Assembly: GCA_049802875.1 (NCBI GenBank)
Contig: JBARNH010000007.1
Coordinates: 1 to 64,000 of the forward strand
Direction of reading: 5' to 3'
Length of the DNA stretch: 64,000 nucleotides
Source: Lutacidiplasma sp049802875
Lineage (GTDB): Archaea > Thermoplasmatota > Thermoplasmata > Lutacidiplasmatales > UBA184
Below the pieces are notes generated by a model. The model saw only the letters and a program-made list of their open reading frames with translations. It searched no databases and was not told where the DNA came from. The first letter of the stretch is position 1. Each line of letters begins with the position of its first letter. The position numbers and the translations under genes are program-made. This document shows, one piece after another, positions 7,096 through 16,509 of this stretch.

Positions 7096-8979
7096 ATGGG
7101 CGGTTCCCACAGTCCGGCCGACCGACGCCGGGGCACGGAGCCCCCCGGGTCCGCAGCATCGCCCACTGTTCCCGAGACCGGGGATGCGTGGCCGTCGCTG
7201 CACGACTACGGACTGGTCGGGAACGAATCGACGGGGGCGTTGGTCTCCCGGCACGGTTCGATCGACTGGGCGTGTCTTCCTCGATTCGACAGCCCCAGCG
7301 TGTTTGCCCGCCTGCTGGATCGTCGGTTGGGGGGCTTCCACCAGCTGGTGCCCTCCGTGCCTTACGTCTCTCACCAGCAGTACGTCACCGGAACGAACGT
7401 GCTCGCCACGTTCTTCGAGATCCGACGCGGCGTTTCCCTGACCGTGACGGACTTTATGCCGATGGGGCCCGCGGGCTCGTCGATCGGAGGGGACCCACGG
7501 CTCGTCCGGCGGGCGGTCGCCCGAGGAGCTCCGATCGAGGTATCGATCCACGCGGACCCTCGATTCGACTACGGACGTTCCCACTCCAGTTGGACGATCC
7601 ACGGCGAGCTCGCGGTGGCACAGAGCGGTGCGTCGCGGATGTCGTTCACCAGTCCATGGCCGTGGCGGGTCGACGGGAGCGCGGTGCACTCCAACGGAGC
7701 GGTCGGACCGGGAAAGCCCCTGTTCGTGCAACTCCGCTGGGGGGACCCTCCGCCGGCCGAGCCTTCCCCCGCGTCATTGCTCTCGGTGACGGATGCCTAC
7801 TGGCGGGGGTGGGTCTCTCCACCGGACGCCCCGCTTCGCCGGGTGGCGGCGCGATGGCACCCGTGGGTGGAACGGTCGGAGCTTGTCCTGAAACTCCTCT
7901 CGTTCGCGGATTCGGGAGTGTTCGTCGCCGCTCCGACAACCTCGCTGCCGGAGTGGCCCGGCGGATCGCGCAACTGGGACTATCGATACGTCTGGATCCG
8001 TGACGCGGCGTTCACGGCGCAGGTCTTCCTCCTCCTCGGCCACCTGAGCGAGGCCCGGTCGTATGTCGGGTGGGCGTTCCAACGCGCCGCCCAGTTGCAC
8101 GAGGACGAAGAGCTAAGGACGGTCTACACGGTGGACGGTGGAAGCCCTCCGACGGAGACTGAGCTTCCGCATCTCGAAGGGTATCGCGGCTCGCGCCCCG
8201 TGCGCGTGGGCAACGCCGCCGCCGCCCAGCGTCAACTCGACATTTACGGCGAGATCCTCGATTCGGCCCTGCTGCTGGAACGACTTGACCCCGCCTTCGT
8301 CCGAGACCACTGGTCCACGATCGAGCGCCTCGCGCAACGCATCACGACATTCTGGGCGTTGCCGGACAGCGGCATGTGGGAGGCGCGCGCCGCGCCTGCG
8401 CATCACGTTCACTCGAAACTGATGTGCTGGGTCGCGCTCGACCGAGCCATTCAACTGGCGAAGGATTTCGGCAAGACCGAGCCGGTGGACCGATGGACGA
8501 GAGTCGCGGAGGAGATCCGGGCCGCGATCCTCTCCCGGGGATACGACGACAAACTCGGGTCGTTCGTCGGGGCGTTCGACCGTCGCCTCCTCGATGCGAG
8601 TGCGCTTCGGATCGGCCTGGACGGTCTCCTCCCGCCCAACGACCCGCGGGTCGTCGGGACGATCGCCGCGGTGGAGCGGAAGCTCGCCCGCGGCCCGTTC
8701 GTCCGCCGGTACGAAGGCGACGACGGGGTGGCCGGGCCCGAGGGGTCGTTCCTGCTCTGCTCGTTCTGGTTGGTCGAGTCGCTCGCCAAAAGCGGGCAGA
8801 TGGATCGGGCGCTCGACAATTGGCGCGCGCTGCTCGACGTGGCCGGCCCGCTCCTCCTGTTCTCGGAAGAGTACGACCCGGCCTCCCGCCAGCCCCTCGG
8901 AAATTATCCCCAGGCGTTCACGCACATCGGCGTGCTCCGGGCGGCGTTCGCCTTGGGCCTCCTCTCGGCAGAGGGATGA
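7096..8979 (+). CDS. GH15 glucoamylase / trehalase
   Basis: This 627-residue GH15 enzyme has an N-terminal beta-sandwich (LHDYGLVGNESTGALVSRHG) and an alpha6/alpha6 catalytic barrel with GGSRNWDYRYVWIRDAAFT. The catalytic acid lies in MWEARAAPAHHVHSK and the base in SEEYDPASRQPLGNYPQ. GH15 proteins of Thermoplasma species have been shown to be trehalases, so trehalose is as likely a substrate as maltodextrin. A TATA-like CTTTATCAA about 30 bases upstream supports ATG 7096. With the TreT-like enzyme nearby it could form a trehalose synthesis and breakdown pair. Confidence 0.9.
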   Translation: MGGSHSPADRRRGTEPPGSAASPTVPETGDAWPSLHDYGLVGNESTGALVSRHGSIDWACLPRFDSPSVFARLLDRRLGGFHQLVPSVPYVSHQQYVTGTNVLATFFEIRRGVSLTVTDFMPMGPAGSSIGGDPRLVRRAVARGAPIEVSIHADPRFDYGRSHSSWTIHGELAVAQSGASRMSFTSPWPWRVDGSAVHSNGAVGPGKPLFVQLRWGDPPPAEPSPASLLSVTDAYWRGWVSPPDAPLRRVAARWHPWVERSELVLKLLSFADSGVFVAAPTTSLPEWPGGSRNWDYRYVWIRDAAFTAQVFLLLGHLSEARSYVGWAFQRAAQLHEDEELRTVYTVDGGSPPTETELPHLEGYRGSRPVRVGNAAAAQRQLDIYGEILDSALLLERLDPAFVRDHWSTIERLAQRITTFWALPDSGMWEARAAPAHHVHSKLMCWVALDRAIQLAKDFGKTEPVDRWTRVAEEIRAAILSRGYDDKLGSFVGAFDRRLLDASALRIGLDGLLPPNDPRVVGTIAAVERKLARGPFVRRYEGDDGVAGPEGSFLLCSFWLVESLAKSGQMDRALDNWRALLDVAGPLLLFSEEYDPASRQPLGNYPQAFTHIGVLRAAFALGLLSAEG

Positions 8980-9074
8980 CCTCGCGTCGTCCGCGGAAGG
9001 GCTCGGGCAGTGGGGGAGTCCGCCGGTGACTCGCGGGCGGTCGCTTGTTAAGGTATAACTACCGGCCGGCGAGA

Positions 9075-9473
9075 ATGGGCCGCAGCGGCGAAATGACGAA
9101 AGCCGATGACGCGAGCGAGGTTGCCCGACTGGACATCGAGTACCAGGCGGCCGTCGAGCGGAACGACGCCGCGACGATGGACCGCCTCCTCGCGGACGAC
9201 TTCACCCTCGTGGTCGGGTCGGGAAAAATCTACACGAAGGCCGACCTGCTCGAGGAGGCAAGGAGCGGGCGAATCGTCTACGAGCGACAGGACGCGAGCG
9301 ACCGGACCGTGCGAGTGTGGGGGGATACCGCCGTAGTAACGGCCCTGCTCACCGCCAAAGGGAAGGAAGGTACGCGCCCGGTCGATTACCGCGTATGGTT
9401 CAGCGACACGTACGTCCGATTCCCCAGCGGATGGCGGTACGTCTTCGGTCAATCCGGGGTCCGACTCCCCTAG
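9075..9473 (+). CDS. NTF2-like (DUF4440/SnoaL-type) protein
   Basis: The protein has about 130 residues. AAVERNDAATMDRLLADDFTL, the central Tyr-rich strand and a closing FPSGWRYVFGQSG are typical of the NTF2-like cone fold. Members act as small enzymes, binding proteins or polyketide-type cyclases, and no specific ligand can be named here. ATG 9075 is used; ATG 9093 (MTKADDASEV) is equally possible. A GTATAAC box at about 9053-9059 lies at promoter distance. It stands alone between the GH15 gene and the convergent HEAT-repeat gene. Confidence 0.75.
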   Translation: MGRSGEMTKADDASEVARLDIEYQAAVERNDAATMDRLLADDFTLVVGSGKIYTKADLLEEARSGRIVYERQDASDRTVRVWGDTAVVTALLTAKGKEGTRPVDYRVWFSDTYVRFPSGWRYVFGQSGVRLP

Positions 9474-9510
9474 TTCCCGTGCGGTCGACCGACCGGCCCA
9501 GCGCCTCCGA

Positions 9511-10977
9511 TCACCCGGAGGTCCCCGCCGCGGGATCGATCCCCGAATCGAAGACCTGTCGAAGCGTCGGCGGCGTCTCACCGGAACCGAGCGGGCTCGG
9601 CAACCGGGCGGGCCGGTCGAGCTCGGCGTCGTCCAAACGCGCCTTCGCCTCGAGGAGCGCGGCGCGAGCCGATGGATGGGCGGCGCCACGGGAGAGCGAC
9701 GCGGTCGCCTGAACGAGGGCGTCAAAGAGCCGCGCGCCAGCGTCCGACACGAGACGGACCGATCCGTCGCCGGCGGCGAGCGTCGGTTGAGCCGAGCTCG
9801 CCTGGGGTCGGGCCCCGTTCAACAGTTCGATGAGCCGTGGCGCTGCGACCGGGTCTCGCAGCTGACCGAGGGCCCAGATGGCGGCCAGGTGAACTTCCGG
9901 ATCGCCGTCGTCCAGCGCCGGCCGGATCTCGGGGAGCGCCGAGGCGACGCCGATCTGTCCTAAGGCGTAGACCGCACCCCGGCGCACCCAGGGATGCAGA
10001 TCGCGGAGGATCGCGACCAATGGACCCACATCGTCCTCGCCTCCGACCCGACCCAGCGCCAAGGCGGCCGCCCCCCGAACAGCCCACGATCCATCCGTCA
10101 GTTTCCCCCGGGCGACCTCTCTCGCTAGAGGAGAGCCCATCTCGGAGAGTCCGTACAGCGAGCAAACCCGAACCCAGCGCATCGGGTCGTTCGCCGCCCG
10201 AGCCAGGGTCTCTCCGCATTCAGGGGTCCCAATTCGGCCGAGCGCTACAAGCAGCGCGGGCCGTTCCCAGGAGTCGGAACGTTCGAAGTGCGCGATGAGG
10301 GCCGAAGCGCTCTCCCGGTCTCGGCGCAGGCCCAGCACGACCGCCGCAGCGATACGGACCCGACGGGCCGGGTCCTGAAGGAACCGGCGCACCTTCCTCG
10401 CCACCTCGGGGTCGTGGGAGCGTTCGAGCGCGAGGACGGCCTCCCGTCGGACCCGGTCCGATTCATCGTCCAAGGCGTGTTCGAGGGTGGGAATCGCCCG
10501 CTCGTCACCGATCCGACCGAGGGCGAGCGCGCAGGCATTCCGCACGAGCGCGCTCGGGTCACGAGCGAGCGTGCCGCAAAGAAGGGCCGTCGACCGTGGA
10601 TCGGCGATGGTCGCGAGGGAATACGCTGCTTGGGCACGAACTCGCCAGTCGTCGTCGGCCACACGCAATTCGAGCGCCGTCCGGCTCTCCGGTCGGCCGA
10701 GAGAGCCGAGCGCAGAAGCCGCCCCCACACGCAATCCCGGATCCGGACTGCCCAGTGCCGCTTCGAGCGCAGAGCGGGCCCCCGCGGGTTTTAGCTCTCC
10801 AAGTCGAAGTGCGGCCCGGCGGGCGCGAGGGAGGTCCCCCCCAGCCATCTCCTCGAGGAGCGCCGCGACCTGCTCCCGCTGTCCCGGCGAAGCGGAGCGC
10901 GCCGGTCGTTCCGCCCGTTCGGGCAGTGGCGCGCGACGGGGCTGCGCTCGGGCTACGGACCGCGCCTTCCGAGTCAC
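9511..10977 (-). CDS. HEAT-repeat protein (PBS-lyase type repeats)
   Basis: After about 45 Arg/Pro-rich residues, this 488-residue protein is built of about eleven 31-residue HEAT repeats, for example GVASALPEIRPALDDGDPEV and HLAAIWALGQLRD. Such solenoids serve as protein-binding scaffolds. The E-Z-type lyase function of some relatives cannot be inferred from repeats alone. The last repeat is followed by a helical tail. GTG 10977 has a TATA-like CTCTTAGC about 26 bases upstream, supporting a leaderless start. Confidence 0.85.
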   Translation of the reverse strand: MTRKARSVARAQPRRAPLPERAERPARSASPGQREQVAALLEEMAGGDLPRARRAALRLGELKPAGARSALEAALGSPDPGLRVGAASALGSLGRPESRTALELRVADDDWRVRAQAAYSLATIADPRSTALLCGTLARDPSALVRNACALALGRIGDERAIPTLEHALDDESDRVRREAVLALERSHDPEVARKVRRFLQDPARRVRIAAAVVLGLRRDRESASALIAHFERSDSWERPALLVALGRIGTPECGETLARAANDPMRWVRVCSLYGLSEMGSPLAREVARGKLTDGSWAVRGAAALALGRVGGEDDVGPLVAILRDLHPWVRRGAVYALGQIGVASALPEIRPALDDGDPEVHLAAIWALGQLRDPVAAPRLIELLNGARPQASSAQPTLAAGDGSVRLVSDAGARLFDALVQATASLSRGAAHPSARAALLEAKARLDDAELDRPARLPSPLGSGETPPTLRQVFDSGIDPAAGTSG

Positions 10978-11101
10978 GAACTCGGAACGTCCGAGCCGAG
11001 CTAAGAGGATGTCTCAGGGAAGCACATCGAAGCGACTCCCCGCGGATCCTTCGGCGGCAAATCTAAGAAGGACGGGGAACTGCTCCGGGCGGGTCGGAAT
11101 C

Positions 11102-11380
11102 GTGGTTCAGGTCGACATCGACACGGGGAAATGCACCGGATGCGCCCACTGTCGAGATGTTTGTCCGGTCAACGTCTTCGAGCTCAAACCCCGCGACCAG
11201 TTCCCCGATGTTGTCGACGATCCGACGGTCGGGGCGAAGTTCCAGTTCCGCGGAGAGAAGTCGGTCGTCATCCATGGACCGGATTGCATCGTTTGCGAAG
11301 CCTGTCTGTTCGAGTGCGAAGGCGAGTGCATCACGATCGTCGACGACGAGGGAAAGGTCCATCCCTCGACCTACAAGTAA
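11102..11380 (+). CDS. Two-cluster 4Fe-4S ferredoxin
   Basis: The protein has 92 residues with two cluster motifs, CTGCAHCRDVCP near the start and CIVCEACLFEC further on, plus an extra Cys in GECI. Two [4Fe-4S] clusters are expected, giving a cytoplasmic electron carrier. An insertion between the motifs (PRDQFPDVVDDPTVGAKFQF) is longer than in minimal bacterial ferredoxins and resembles archaeal ones. GTG 11102 (MVQVDIDTGKCTG) fits the fold; an in-frame ATG at 11009 would add 31 unlikely residues. Confidence 0.9.
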   Translation: MVQVDIDTGKCTGCAHCRDVCPVNVFELKPRDQFPDVVDDPTVGAKFQFRGEKSVVIHGPDCIVCEACLFECEGECITIVDDEGKVHPSTYK

Positions 11381-11442
11381 GAGCGAGCCCGCGCCCTCTC
11401 GAAACGCTTGATACCCGCTCGCGCTTCGCCGGCACTGCCTGC

Positions 11443-12147
11443 ATGTACGGAAAGTGGGAACACGGCACATTCTCGATCGTCGCGTGCGACGCTGACCGGG
11501 GTTTTTGGGGGGTGGCGGTCTCGACCAAGCCGGCGAGCGTCGGCGCCATCGTCCCCTGGGCAGAATGGCGCACGGGAGCGATCGCCACTCAGGCGCGGTC
11601 GAACTACTACTACGGCCCCAAAGGACTCGAGTTGCTTCGCAAAGGATACTCCGCCGAGGAAGCCGTTCGTCGACTGACGGGATCCGACCCCCAGCGGGAG
11701 CATCGTCAGCTGGGGATGGTCGACCGCCGAGGACGGGCGGCCGCGTGGACGGGAGCGAAGTGCACCGAATACGCCCTCCACCAGACCGGCGAGGGATACT
11801 CGTGCCAGGGCAACATGCTCGCCGCCATTTCCGTGGTGCCCGCGATGGCGACTGCGTTCGAATCCGCACGGGGGACTTTGGGATCCCGGATGCTCGCCGC
11901 GCTCAAGGCCGGTGCTCGGAACGGCGGAGACAAGCGCGGCATGGAATCGGCCGCGCTCCTGGTCGTCCGTCGGGAGCCGTGGTTCGACCGGGCATGGTCC
12001 GACTACTGGGTGAACCTGCGGGTCGACCGACACCCGCATCCGATTCAGGAACTCGAGCGGTTGCTTCGGAGGGACGAGGCAGAGACGAGGCGATTCCTCG
12101 CCAACCGCTCGGCTGCTCGGCGGAAGAGAAAGAAATCCCGAAGTTAG
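11443..12147 (+). CDS. DUF1028 family protein (Ntn-hydrolase-like)
   Basis: The 234 residues follow the DUF1028 pattern closely: TFSIVACDADRGFWGVAVST, VPWAEWRTGAIATQA, RQLGMVDRRGRAAAWTG, GNMLAAISVVPAM, then GGDKRGMESAALLV and a closing VDRHPHPIQELERLL. DUF1028 proteins have an Ntn-hydrolase fold and are thought to be amidohydrolases or peptidases; the substrate is unknown. A basic tail (SAARRKRKKSRS) extends beyond the domain. ATG 11443 is chosen because the domain begins within eight residues. Confidence 0.9.
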   Translation: MYGKWEHGTFSIVACDADRGFWGVAVSTKPASVGAIVPWAEWRTGAIATQARSNYYYGPKGLELLRKGYSAEEAVRRLTGSDPQREHRQLGMVDRRGRAAAWTGAKCTEYALHQTGEGYSCQGNMLAAISVVPAMATAFESARGTLGSRMLAALKAGARNGGDKRGMESAALLVVRREPWFDRAWSDYWVNLRVDRHPHPIQELERLLRRDEAETRRFLANRSAARRKRKKSRS

Positions 12148-12329
12148 AGGCGTCCCCGAGTCCGGGGCCCTACGCGGACCGCCCACCGGGGCGTTCGACC
12201 GACCGGGGCCCACAGTATCGGCGATCGCCGGCCCAGTTCACCGCCACAACGGTTCTCGAACCCCCCCCTCAGTGTCCCGGCAATCGGTTTACGCACTCTG
12301 TGCCCTCGATGGGACAGTGAGGTGACGGG

Positions 12330-12644
12330 GTGGAGCCCCCCAGCATTTCGGTCGGCACCGCGCTCGAATATGCCTACTGGGAGTCGCGGCTACGCAAGTT
12401 CCTGAGGGAGCTCGGTGGCCGCACGAACAACTTCGAGCAGGTGGATGCGCGGTATAACTACAAGGAGAATCGGATCACGCTCTACCGACTGGCGAACTCG
12501 ACCGACGAACTGTCGGTGGCAGAGACGATCTCGCACGAGTTGATCCATGCCCTCCTCTTTCAGATGGGGGAACACTTCGCGGCGCGAGCGATCGACCTCG
12601 TGGGTAAGCCGGTAGGAAATGTCGCACGTACCGGTGGAATATGA
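12330..12644 (+). CDS. Small HExxH putative zinc metallopeptidase
   Basis: This 104-residue protein has SHELIHALLFQMGEHF, a HExxH zinc motif in a helix, preceded by a basic/aromatic region (QVDARYNYKENRITLYRL). It resembles minimal gluzincin or ImmA/SprT-like domains, but a third zinc ligand is not certain. The GTG start has a GAGGTGA Shine-Dalgarno-like stretch just upstream. The product may be a self-contained minimal peptidase, and no partner is adjacent in the same direction. Confidence 0.65.
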   Translation: MEPPSISVGTALEYAYWESRLRKFLRELGGRTNNFEQVDARYNYKENRITLYRLANSTDELSVAETISHELIHALLFQMGEHFAARAIDLVGKPVGNVARTGGI

Positions 12645-12668
12645 GAAAGTCCGATTCGAATTGAGGGC

Positions 12669-14105
12669 TCACGCACGGGGGTTCCTTCCGTCGGGGGTTC
12701 CCCGAGCCCGACGGCCTTTCCTGCTCGTTCCCGAACTGCTCCCCGTCGACGAGCTTGGCGGCGAGGCCACGATCGTGTGGCGGGCGAGATCGACGGTAAC
12801 GAGGTCCGACGGTCCGCTGGAGGTGGCCCCCGAGCCGACGGGATAGAATCCCAGGCTCAACTGTTGCGGAGTGGCGACTGCCCGAAGATATCCGTAGGTC
12901 GTGTCGTCGTGCCGGTCCAGTACGAGACCGAAGGCGTCGACGGCCGGATCCGGGTCCAGATAATCGACATTCACCCCGTCGACGGGTTCCTGGGGGGGCG
13001 AGCCCGAACGGGCTTGGACCAGCGGAGCGACCCCGTGGCCACCCCCGCCGCACACGATGAACGGTACGGTGTAGGCGCCGCCCGCGAAGTGGATCGAGCG
13101 GGAGTAACGTTGGTAATTGTGGGCATGACCCGCCAGGAACACGTGAGGGTAGACGCCCACTTCCTGGCAGATCGTGTCGATCTGCGCTAACATCGCCGGA
13201 TTCCCTCCGTGGGTGCCCCCGCCCCCGGTTCCCCCCATGGGAGGGGCGTACGAAAACGGAGGGTGGTGAACGGCGAGGAGTAGCGCCCCCGAGAAGTCGT
13301 CGCTCTTCACCCGGCCGAGCTGGGCGGACAGAAACTCCAGCTGGACATCGGGAACTCCTTTCCAGGTCCCGTTCTCGCTCGAAATGACGCCGGGGTCTTC
13401 GAGGGCGTTACTGAACAGCCCGATGATCCGAACGAACGGTGCATCGAGAGCGAAGTAGACCCCGGGCTGCGTCATCGCGGTCCGGTGGAGCGAGCCGGCC
13501 TCTGGCGTAACGACCGGCTCGGTGGCGCAAAAATTCCGCTGAAAGGTCTCGAGCGGGTCCTCCGTTGACGGGGTGCCCGGGACGATGAACGAATCGTGGT
13601 TTCCGGGGATGGCGAAGATCGGAGCCGGGTAGTCCCGGTAGGGTTCGTAGAATTGATCGTAATAGTACTGGGACTCTCCGAAGTCGTACACCAGATCGCC
13701 CAGAAGGTAGAGGAACTGCGGACGGTCCGCCGCGGTCGCCGTCTGACAGTCCTCGGTGATCCGATCAGAAACTCGGACCTCGCCGGGGTATTTCGCGGCG
13801 GTCGAGGCCCCGATGTCGCCGACCACGTGGAATACGACCTGACCCGCGGTCTGGATCGCTTGGACGACCTCGGGGCCGTGGGGCCCGAGCGCGGTCACCA
13901 AGTCGTAGAGGTCGGAGGGCGCTCCCCGAGAAGCGGAAAACCCGACGACATCCTCGTAGAGCAGCGCCTGGATCTTCGCGTACAGCTGGGCATCGGAAGG
14001 ATGCGGAACCTTGAACCGGGTCGGGTCCGGGGTTGGTTTCCCTTGACTGAAGACCGGCTCGTCGAAGATCGGTTGGGGTAAGGGGGATCTAGGGTTCCTT
14101 GGCAT
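12669..14105 (-). CDS. Calcineurin-like metallophosphoesterase
   Basis: This 478-residue protein carries all metal-binding motifs of the calcineurin-like/purple-acid-phosphatase superfamily: VVGDIG, LLGDLVYDFGE, AIPGNHDS, AVHHPP and LAGHAHNYQR, in that order. The family hydrolyses phosphate mono- or diesters with a dimetal centre. No signal peptide is evident, so the protein may be cytoplasmic. The last 35 residues are Ser/Gly then basic and probably disordered. A TATA-like GTTACATAC lies about 47 bases before ATG 14105. Confidence 0.88.
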   Translation of the reverse strand: MPRNPRSPLPQPIFDEPVFSQGKPTPDPTRFKVPHPSDAQLYAKIQALLYEDVVGFSASRGAPSDLYDLVTALGPHGPEVVQAIQTAGQVVFHVVGDIGASTAAKYPGEVRVSDRITEDCQTATAADRPQFLYLLGDLVYDFGESQYYYDQFYEPYRDYPAPIFAIPGNHDSFIVPGTPSTEDPLETFQRNFCATEPVVTPEAGSLHRTAMTQPGVYFALDAPFVRIIGLFSNALEDPGVISSENGTWKGVPDVQLEFLSAQLGRVKSDDFSGALLLAVHHPPFSYAPPMGGTGGGGTHGGNPAMLAQIDTICQEVGVYPHVFLAGHAHNYQRYSRSIHFAGGAYTVPFIVCGGGGHGVAPLVQARSGSPPQEPVDGVNVDYLDPDPAVDAFGLVLDRHDDTTYGYLRAVATPQQLSLGFYPVGSGATSSGPSDLVTVDLARHTIVASPPSSSTGSSSGTSRKGRRARGTPDGRNPRA

Positions 14106-14380
14106 CGTTGGTCACCCGCGCGCAGTCGCGAGCGATGTACCGGTGCCACCGTATGTAACTGTTGAGAGGGATTTGCTCCCGATTCGTCGATCCGGGGAAA
14201 CAGTTCCCCGAAGACCTCGGATCCGAAGGTCGTTGTGATGATCCCGGCAGTCGTTTCGAGGATCCATCGGCACTCGCCGTCAACGGAAGCTACGATCGGG
14301 CGGAGTCGAGTGGGCCGAGGGTCGACTCCCCCAGGGCTGCGAGGTGAGGGGATATACTCCCACGCCGGGTCGGAAGCGAT

Positions 14381-15565
14381 GTGATCGAAGCGCTCGCCAC
14401 GGCGAGTCAAACCCCGTTCGTTCTTCGAAACGTAAAGATCTACCCGTCTCCCGATGAGCCCCCAATCGAACGGGGTTCGATCTTTGTCCGGGACGGTCGG
14501 ATCGCTTCCGTTGGTCCAGGGGCGTCGGACCCCGCGGGCTACCAGGAGATTCTGCTGGATGGCTGCACCGTCACCGCTGGTTTCTGGAATTCGCACGTGC
14601 ACTTCACGGAACCCAAATGGAAGTCGTCGGGAAGGAAGCCCGCAGGGACCCTCAACGCACAGCTACGCGACATGTTCACCAGTCGAGGGTTCACTACCGT
14701 GGTGGACACGGGGTCGTATCCGCCCGACACTCTCGCACTTCGCCGACGGATCGACTCCGCTGAACTCACCGGTCCGTCGATCTACACTTCCGGGCCGGGC
14801 GTCTATCCTCCGAACGGAATCCCGTACTACGTCCGTGCCAGCATCCCGTTCTGGCTGCGCCCCCTCGTCCCTCAACCGTCGACCCCGGACGCCGCGATAC
14901 GAATCATCGAGAGGAACCTCGGCCGGGGAGCGGAGCTGGTCAAACTGTTTACGGGCTCGTACGTCGCTCGCGGCCGGGTACTCACCATGCCCGAACCGAT
15001 CGCGCGAGCCGCCTCGAACGTGGCCCATGCGCATGGCCGGCTGGCGTTCAGTCACCCCTCAAACTTGGAGGGCACTCGGGTGGCGATCGGGGCGGGGGTC
15101 GATGTGCTCGCCCACCCACCCGACTTGACCGACGGGGTGGATCGGTCGGTCGTGCAGAAAATGGTCGATCAAGGAATGGCCATGATCCCGACGCTCAAGA
15201 TGTTCGCGGACACCGTCAGCTCGGACCGAAGCTATCTCGACCCCATTTACGAGATCGTGCGCCAATTCCGGACGATGGGCGGTGAATTGCTGTTTGGTAC
15301 CGACGTGGGATACCTCCAAGACTACACGACCGACGGCGAGTTTCGAGGGTTAGTGATTTCCGGCATCGACCCTCGAGGAATCCTGCGAATGTTGACGACC
15401 GCTCCGGCGAGACGATTCCGGCTCGCGAACGAAGTCGGAGCGGTCACCGTAGGCAGACGAGCCGACCTGACCGTCCTCGACGGCGACCCCATGGACGATC
15501 TCCGCGCCTTTACGCACGTTCGCGCGACGATCCGAGGCGGGAAGTTCCTCTATGTTCGATCGTAA
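14381..15565 (+). CDS. Amidohydrolase (imidazolonepropionase/prolidase-like)
   Basis: The 394-residue TIM-barrel metal-dependent hydrolase starts with a small beta-sandwich (FVLRNVKIYP, GSIFVRDGRIASVG). Metal and catalytic motifs follow: WNSHVHFTEP, AELVKLFTG with the bridging Lys, FSHPSNLEGT, LAHPPDL, and FGTDVGYLQDY with the catalytic Asp. NEVGAVTVGRRADLTVLDGD closes the sandwich. The substrate is unknown; relatives cut cyclic amides or Xaa-Pro dipeptides. GATATACTC about 27 bases upstream gives a clear leaderless GTG start. Confidence 0.88.
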   Translation: MIEALATASQTPFVLRNVKIYPSPDEPPIERGSIFVRDGRIASVGPGASDPAGYQEILLDGCTVTAGFWNSHVHFTEPKWKSSGRKPAGTLNAQLRDMFTSRGFTTVVDTGSYPPDTLALRRRIDSAELTGPSIYTSGPGVYPPNGIPYYVRASIPFWLRPLVPQPSTPDAAIRIIERNLGRGAELVKLFTGSYVARGRVLTMPEPIARAASNVAHAHGRLAFSHPSNLEGTRVAIGAGVDVLAHPPDLTDGVDRSVVQKMVDQGMAMIPTLKMFADTVSSDRSYLDPIYEIVRQFRTMGGELLFGTDVGYLQDYTTDGEFRGLVISGIDPRGILRMLTTAPARRFRLANEVGAVTVGRRADLTVLDGDPMDDLRAFTHVRATIRGGKFLYVRS

Positions 15566-15716
15566 CTGCACTTCGAGGCCCCTCGGTGCGAGAGGCTCGT
15601 CACGAGGGCCCGACGCGATCGTGTCCCACTGCGCAGCAATTCTTCCCGATCAACGCTCGGTGGCGTGGTGGGTGAGAAGGGATGAACCCTTGGAGTGATT
15701 CATTGGGCGAAGTCGC

Positions 15717-16094
15717 ATGGGTCGGTCCCGGATGACAGATTCACCGTGGTCATCGTGGGGCCTAGAGGTCCTGAGAACCCCTGATTTTCGCGACGGAAAA
15801 TTGAATCGCGTCGGGACGTATGTGGTCTGCTTCGGCGCCCACTGGTGCTCGGCTACTCGACGTTTCGTCCCCAAGTTTGCCGCTGCGAGGGGCGAACTGG
15901 CGGGAACACCGGCTATCGCCGACATCACCGACCTAAAGGACCCGCTGTGGGAGGCGTTTCAAATCCGAATCAGCCCGTCGATCCTCGTTTTCCGGGACGG
16001 GTCCGTGCAAATGAGGGTCGACGGAAAGAGATACTTCGGAATCTCGCGAGGAGCGATGGCGAGATTGGAGGACGCGCTCCGCGTGAAAAAGTAG
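15717..16094 (+). CDS. Thioredoxin-like protein with a single active-site cysteine
   Basis: The 125 residues have a thioredoxin fold: FGAHWCSATRRFVPKFAAAR at the active site, then ADITDLKDPLWEAFQIRISP with the cis-Pro, and ILVFRDGS. The usual CxxC is CSAT, so the resolving cysteine is missing. Disulphide exchange by the classic two-cysteine route is unlikely; a monothiol, chaperone or peroxidase-partner role is possible. ATG 15717 is used, and ATG 15732 is an alternative. Confidence 0.75.
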   Translation: MGRSRMTDSPWSSWGLEVLRTPDFRDGKLNRVGTYVVCFGAHWCSATRRFVPKFAAARGELAGTPAIADITDLKDPLWEAFQIRISPSILVFRDGSVQMRVDGKRYFGISRGAMARLEDALRVKK

Positions 16095-16239
16095 ACGGCC
16101 CCCTCGGTTACTTCTCAAGATCTTCTAGACCCGCACGAACCGAGGTTGTTGGTCGGGGAGGAGCACGAATCCCAGCTGGGACGGCCCGACGTTGAGAAGG
16201 GACACCGCCTTTCTTATCGGCCGACGTCTTGGTACGCCC

Positions 16240-16509
16240 ATGATCCTTCCCGGTCTAATCTCTCTCGCATTCTACCGACGGAAACCGTCCGCGATTCAGA
16301 TAAGCCTCGGCTTGGTTGCGACGATCGCGCTCTCGGCGCTCCTCGGTTATTTCTCCCCGGCAGGCCCGCTCGGGCGAGAGGGCTCTGTCCTAGTCGCGAT
16401 CGCGGGTGGGGCAATTCTATATCTCGCGATTCTTGCGTTCTTCTCCTATCGTTACCAGCATAAACCCGCCGAAACTCCGACTGCTTCCCCCTCTCCCGCC
16501 CAGCCTTGA
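16240..16509 (+). CDS. Small two-helix membrane protein, unknown
   Basis: The 89-residue protein has hydrophobic segments ISLGLVATIALSALLGYF and VLVAIAGGAILYLAILAFF, preceded by a weaker N-terminal one, and a Pro/Ser/Thr-rich soluble tail. No family was recognised. ATG 16240 is supported by TTCTTATCGG about 25 bases upstream, the spacing used by most genes here. Confidence 0.55.
   Translation: MILPGLISLAFYRRKPSAIQISLGLVATIALSALLGYFSPAGPLGREGSVLVAIAGGAILYLAILAFFSYRYQHKPAETPTASPSPAQP

Noticed and set aside
6022..7731. A single 569-codon minus-strand gene
   Set aside because: Only the part from 6780 down matches a HAD enzyme. The upstream part overlaps the GH15 gene and is an Arg-rich shadow frame.
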